Below, piece by piece: positions 60,520 through 64,000 of a stretch of DNA of 64,000 nt. This DNA is from Calliopsis andreniformis (lineage: Eukaryota > Arthropoda > Insecta > Hymenoptera > Andrenidae), in contig NC_135071.1 in the NCBI RefSeq assembly GCF_051401765.1, positions 11,696,961 through 11,760,960 of the forward strand, given 5' to 3'. Below the pieces are notes generated by a model, which was not told the origin of the DNA, did no database searches, and saw nothing but the letters and a program-made list of their open reading frames with translations. Position numbers and translations under genes: made by a program. Position 1 is the first letter of the stretch; each line of letters starts with the position of its first letter.

Positions 60520-61225
60520 CAACGCAATGCGTCAAGTCGCTCGAACAGCCTCACCCTTAAACAGAGCCTGACGCTGCGACTAGAGACGTTCGACGAAATG
60601 GAAAATGCGAAGGAATGTCAGGCCAGAAAGATAAGCGACGGTCGTCGTTTCATCGAGATTGCCAGCGGGTAAGACGGTATCGATGTCGCTGGTCGACAAA
60701 TGTGCAGCAAACATTGGCCGGGCGCAGGATGCGGGCCGCACTTATTCATTGTCAGTCTCCAGCGTTGCTTGCTGTGTGCGCCCTGTTCGTGTGTAACGAT
60801 CTCCCCTGCAGCCCGTGAAACGCAGGCCCGTGTGCCAAAAGTGCATTGACCCGGGCCAACAATACCATTTCGCGATAATATTTTGCTACAACACCGACAG
60901 GGGGTGACTGGAAAGGATCGCGGACGAGCCGCGACGATCGCGTTCGTCGAAGCGTCTGGGAATTCATTCTGGCTGGCGTGAAGAGGCTAGCCATGAGCGC
61001 GATACGCCGATGCCAAGTAATAACCTCTCAGGAGACCGCAGATACGTGTCGTGTTGGGTCGTTGTTTTACAAGCAGATGTAATCTGCGTGGAATAGGCGA
61101 TGACGTAGGGTATTAGGCCCAAAGGGCATGTGGATGCGCCGCGACGCTCGGCGTTGGCGTTGGCAACGTGTACTCCACAGTTTCAGGGGGATTATCCTTG
61201 TGCCTGTCGGGAGTCTCTTCAGCGC
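60520..61225. promoter_or_regulatory. CpG-rich block, candidate regulatory element
   Basis: CpG-dense segment just right of the CRE-type array. Open frames at 60615-60818 and 61130-61333 (plus) and 60752-60994 (minus) overlap or lack motifs, so no protein is called. Its right end contains the first copy of the duplicated element. Confidence 0.35.
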
Positions 61226-61250
61226 ACAGTCAGTCTTCAGAGAGATACTT
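61161..61250 (+). repeat. Duplicated element with Otx-type site, copy 1
   Basis: The core TGGCAACGTGTACTCCACAG, then TTTCAGGGGGATTATCCTTG and TGCCT, matches 62598-62645 closely. A second shared block follows: AGAGATACTTCCTGGA here, GGAATACTTTTTCTGGA in copy 2. GGATTATCC contains a K50-homeodomain (Otd/bicoid-type) site. Confidence 0.65.
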
Positions 61251-61259
61251 CCTGGACTA

Positions 61260-62590
61260 AATTAGTGAATGCCTTTCTGTCGATTGCTTTGGAGGAAATG
61301 CATTTTTTAATGATGAAGATGGATTGCTTGTAGCATCTTGAGTAGAATAACCCTGAAGGACTAAAGGCACGATAGTTATTACTTACAGATTATAAAAATA
61401 ATAGTAATGAATTTAGGAATCGTTAGGAGTGTAAGGGGTTTTTGGGAGAGAGGACAGAGGGGTAGTAAATTTCAGAGTCCTGATGAAGACAGCTAAACAC
61501 TTTATTTGGTTTTACACGATTTCTATCGATACTTCGCGGTATTGACAATCTCTGCCACTCTTTCTCTATTTCACACTCCCATACTCCGACTCCACAAGGA
61601 TCGTGGATTCCCTTATATTTATATGGATCGCGGATCTCGCGTACTTCTATTAGTCGCGGGTCAAGATCCCCACCGCTATCGATGTGGCCAATCAATCTTA
61701 ATTGATTTCTGATTCGTTATTCGATAATAGGTAGGGGGGCCACATTTCGGCAGTTTCGCTACGACGAGATACCTCGAGCTTCTTGCCGCCGTTCTCGTAA
61801 ACGCACCAACAGAAAGAAATTTATTTTGTGCCTAAGTGTAATAAGAAACGTAATTATTCCATTTTGTATAAATGTAATTTTTCATATTCATTTTTATGAG
61901 AAGCTTCAAATCGCTTATGTCTCCTGTATGACGATAGTGATTCAAATGGTGAAACACATAAACAGAACTTTAGTAAACGATTACCCTTGCTTTACTATAT
62001 CCTTTAACACTAACTACTATAAAGTACTTCACGATTCCTGTCATTTTGTGTAGCAAAACACGTTTACAAAAATGAAAATAATTTGAAAATTTATTATTTA
62101 TTAAAAAATCTAAAACTTAAAGTCTAGTTATGTGAATTATCGTAAAACCAAAAAATAGTAACGCGTTAAGAAAGTAAAAGTTCATATCGAACCAGCATAA
62201 CATAATTTTAAACATAAACTTTTGTAAATCATGTGGTTTATGGTTTAGTGATTAAATTATTGGAATATACCTGTTTAAATGTATTGAAGTGTAATATTAC
62301 ACCTGATGTGTCTGATATTTCATAGTGGGTAATTAAAACAATTATTTTACTTTCACTTTAATGAGATTTCCTTGAAGCCCAATATACATGACAGTGTCAA
62401 TGAGCTAAATATGCTTCCATTAATATCCTGAATTTGATCTACTATTTGCGCTCAGAAAATTATCTGATAGCAGCAATATATTTCGATCATGGGATTTTCG
62501 AGGGTTGCCATTCTAAAGAAAATATTACTTCGTAGAAATATTAGATTGGGGTCAACGGGTTCTACCCATGAAATACCCAGTTCAGATCAC
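61260..62590. other. Non-coding stretch between the duplicated elements
   Basis: From 61500 to 61700 the sequence is moderately GC-rich with open frames on both strands (61423-61695 minus, 61506-61712 plus) but no motif. The remainder is AT-rich. A 14-base palindrome GTGTAATATTACAC sits at 62289-62302. Confidence 0.45.
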
Positions 62591-62597
62591 TGTATGC

Positions 62598-62712
62598 TGG
62601 GCAACGTGCATTCGACAGTTTCAAGGGATTATCCCTGTGCCTACTACATAGTTGAAAGCCCTTTCAGCTGTAGCCTAGCGAGTATTTATGAGATGGAATA
62701 CTTTTTCTGGAT
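62598..62712 (+). repeat. Duplicated element with Otx-type site, copy 2
   Basis: Contains GGGCAACGTGCATTCGACAG, then TTTCAAGGGATTATCCCTGT and GCCT, paralleling copy 1 about 1.4 kb to the left in the same orientation. A third, weaker match may lie at 62950-63030 (GGGATAATCC, then AATCCTTTTAGTGCAGCAG, then GAAATACTTTT). Confidence 0.65.
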
Positions 62713-62719
62713 AAGAAGA

Positions 62720-64000
62720 ATGTAGGTGTCCGTTTAGAGTCATTGATAGTGACTGATAAACTAGGGACGTTGTTTGTGTCCTTGGGAATATAAAAGAGAA
62801 GTTGTGAGTTTAGGAGATAGGAGGAATCGATTGTTCTCTGATTTGGTATGTTTTCAAAGGTTATGTGTTCTATATATTTTAAGGTTCTAGAAATTGAAGC
62901 AAGAACGTATTTTAGGCTTATGAGAGGTGAGGATAATTCACGGGATAATCCTAGACAGTGAGTGAGAATCCTTTTAGTGCAGCAGTTGTTTGCGTGTCAG
63001 CTGGTGAAATACTTTTGCGAATTAGGATCATGTGTTGACGTGTGAAGTTGATGTTCTGTGATTAGAGGTGATTAAGTGGGAGTGCTCGGGTCTTTGGCGA
63101 GGTAAATAGGACTTTGTGAGTCTAGCAATTAAAATGATTGACAGAGTTTGTCAATTGGAGTACTTCAGGAACTTTCTTTAAACTGAGAATGTTATAGTTA
63201 GGGCAGAGCTGGGCAGAAGTTATTTGGCATAAAAAAGAAAAATAATATTTGATTTAATTAATGATTTGCGTTATTACTAGTTTACTACAATTTCATTATG
63301 AAAAATGATTAATGGCAGCATAGGGAGACTTCACACTTTTTCAGGTCCTTAATAATAGACTTGGTACTATCTTGATAATAGTTTCTAAGGATTAAGCAGA
63401 GAAAGTTGAGTTAGCGTAAGTGCAATCATTCCATCATACCAAGTGATTTTAATGAGTATAACTGGTTTCATTTCTCAGAGCATTTTGATTACAAATAGCT
63501 TAAAGTAAATTACCAAATTATTGAATATTAATTTTAGTTGGAAAGTTATTCGATCGATAATCGAATTTTGGAATACTGTAAACATAATTTAGGTACTTCA
63601 AATAGACAAACAAAATTGTTTCATATTAATTTTAATCAAGTGCAACTTTATTAACTTCAAAAATAAAACCAGAAATGTAATATGTCATTAAATTTGTTTT
63701 ATTAAGATAGGAATTTCATAATATTAATTTACAAAAAAAGTAGAAGATGTAAACGAGACCAGTATTTATTTTCGCTCACTGGCCCAAGTTGAAATACGTC
63801 GTCAAATCTGCCTAAGAGATAACAGTGGTCACTGAAGCTTGTGGTCTAATTGTCTTTGCTTGCTTTTGGGTCAAGTATTTTTTTAGCCGTGGAACGCGAA
63901 CGTGGCCTAGTGTTCTTCTCCAATGTTAGCGACCATGACGAAAGTAAAGGTACTTTCACCTTTATGAAAATTCAGGAGAAACCTGGAGAACGTACATGTA
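62720..64000. other. G/T-skewed tract then AT-rich end of window
   Basis: About 62720-63210 is purine- and G/T-rich on the plus strand and poor in C, the opposite skew to the 15.2- and 45.6-kb tracts. The last 250 bases are GC-richer. On the minus strand 63982-63771 has short coding-like frames separated by stops, for example RRTLGHVRVPRLKKYL. That may be a relic of an element continuing past the window edge; no family is recognised. Confidence 0.4.

Noticed and set aside
61423..61712. Opposing open frames suggesting a retroelement fragment
   Set aside because: No reverse transcriptase, protease or integrase motif in either frame.

Overview
This is a eukaryotic nuclear window with no gene that can be called with confidence. 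It is strongly AT-rich. Open frames are short on both strands, and the few longer ones lie mostly in CpG-rich patches where stop codons are rare. I see no rRNA, tRNA, CRISPR, operon or prokaryotic signal. The most informative feature is a decayed non-LTR retrotransposon of the Jockey clade on the minus strand (about 48340-49030). Together with short GT-AG intron signals, short T runs and the alternation of AT-rich DNA with CpG-rich blocks, it suggests an insect, quite possibly a hymenopteran such as a bee. That assignment is inference from composition and repeat style, not from a diagnostic gene.

Layout. 1-9.9 kb is AT-rich, with CpG-rich blocks near 1.3-1.6, 3.5-4.2 and 8.1-8.8 kb. At 9900-9987 there is a well-bounded candidate coding exon. 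10-14.3 kb holds a diverged direct repeat pair 3.9 kb apart and a flanked repeat module. 15.2-16.5 kb has a pyrimidine-skewed tract followed by a CpG block. 19.2 kb carries a MITE-like inverted repeat, 20.6-21.3 kb a degenerate purine-rich minisatellite, and 24.0 kb a near-perfect 35-bp inverted repeat. 24.6 and 26.4 kb have short ORFs that begin at splice acceptors. 31.9-33.3 and 36.5-37.4 kb are regulatory-looking CpG-rich blocks, and between them (about 35.0 kb) lies a textbook 71-bp GT-AG intron. 42.4-42.7 kb holds a 123-bp TA-flanked foldback MITE next to a 14-bp-stem hairpin. 43.3-44.5 kb has two small ORFs. 48.3-49.3 kb has the Jockey relic and a short coding-like ORF. 50.6-51.6 kb has a dyad-rich CpG block and a 54-bp symmetric candidate exon. 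55.9-57.1 kb has an 87-bp tandem repeat, a long hairpin and a dispersed repeat. 59.4-63 kb has a dispersed repeat, a 171-bp open candidate exon, a degenerate array carrying CRE-type sites, a CpG block and a duplicated element with Otx-type sites.

The simplest reading is a gene desert or the large introns of one or more long genes. The CpG-rich blocks would be conserved cis-regulatory elements or alternative first exons, and the rest decayed repeats. I do not see a new multi-gene system. The observations most worth testing are the candidate exons (9900-9987, 35.0 kb, 51517-51570, 59937-60107), the foldback elements (24.0, 42.5, 56.9 kb) and the duplicated elements near 61.2 and 62.6 kb.
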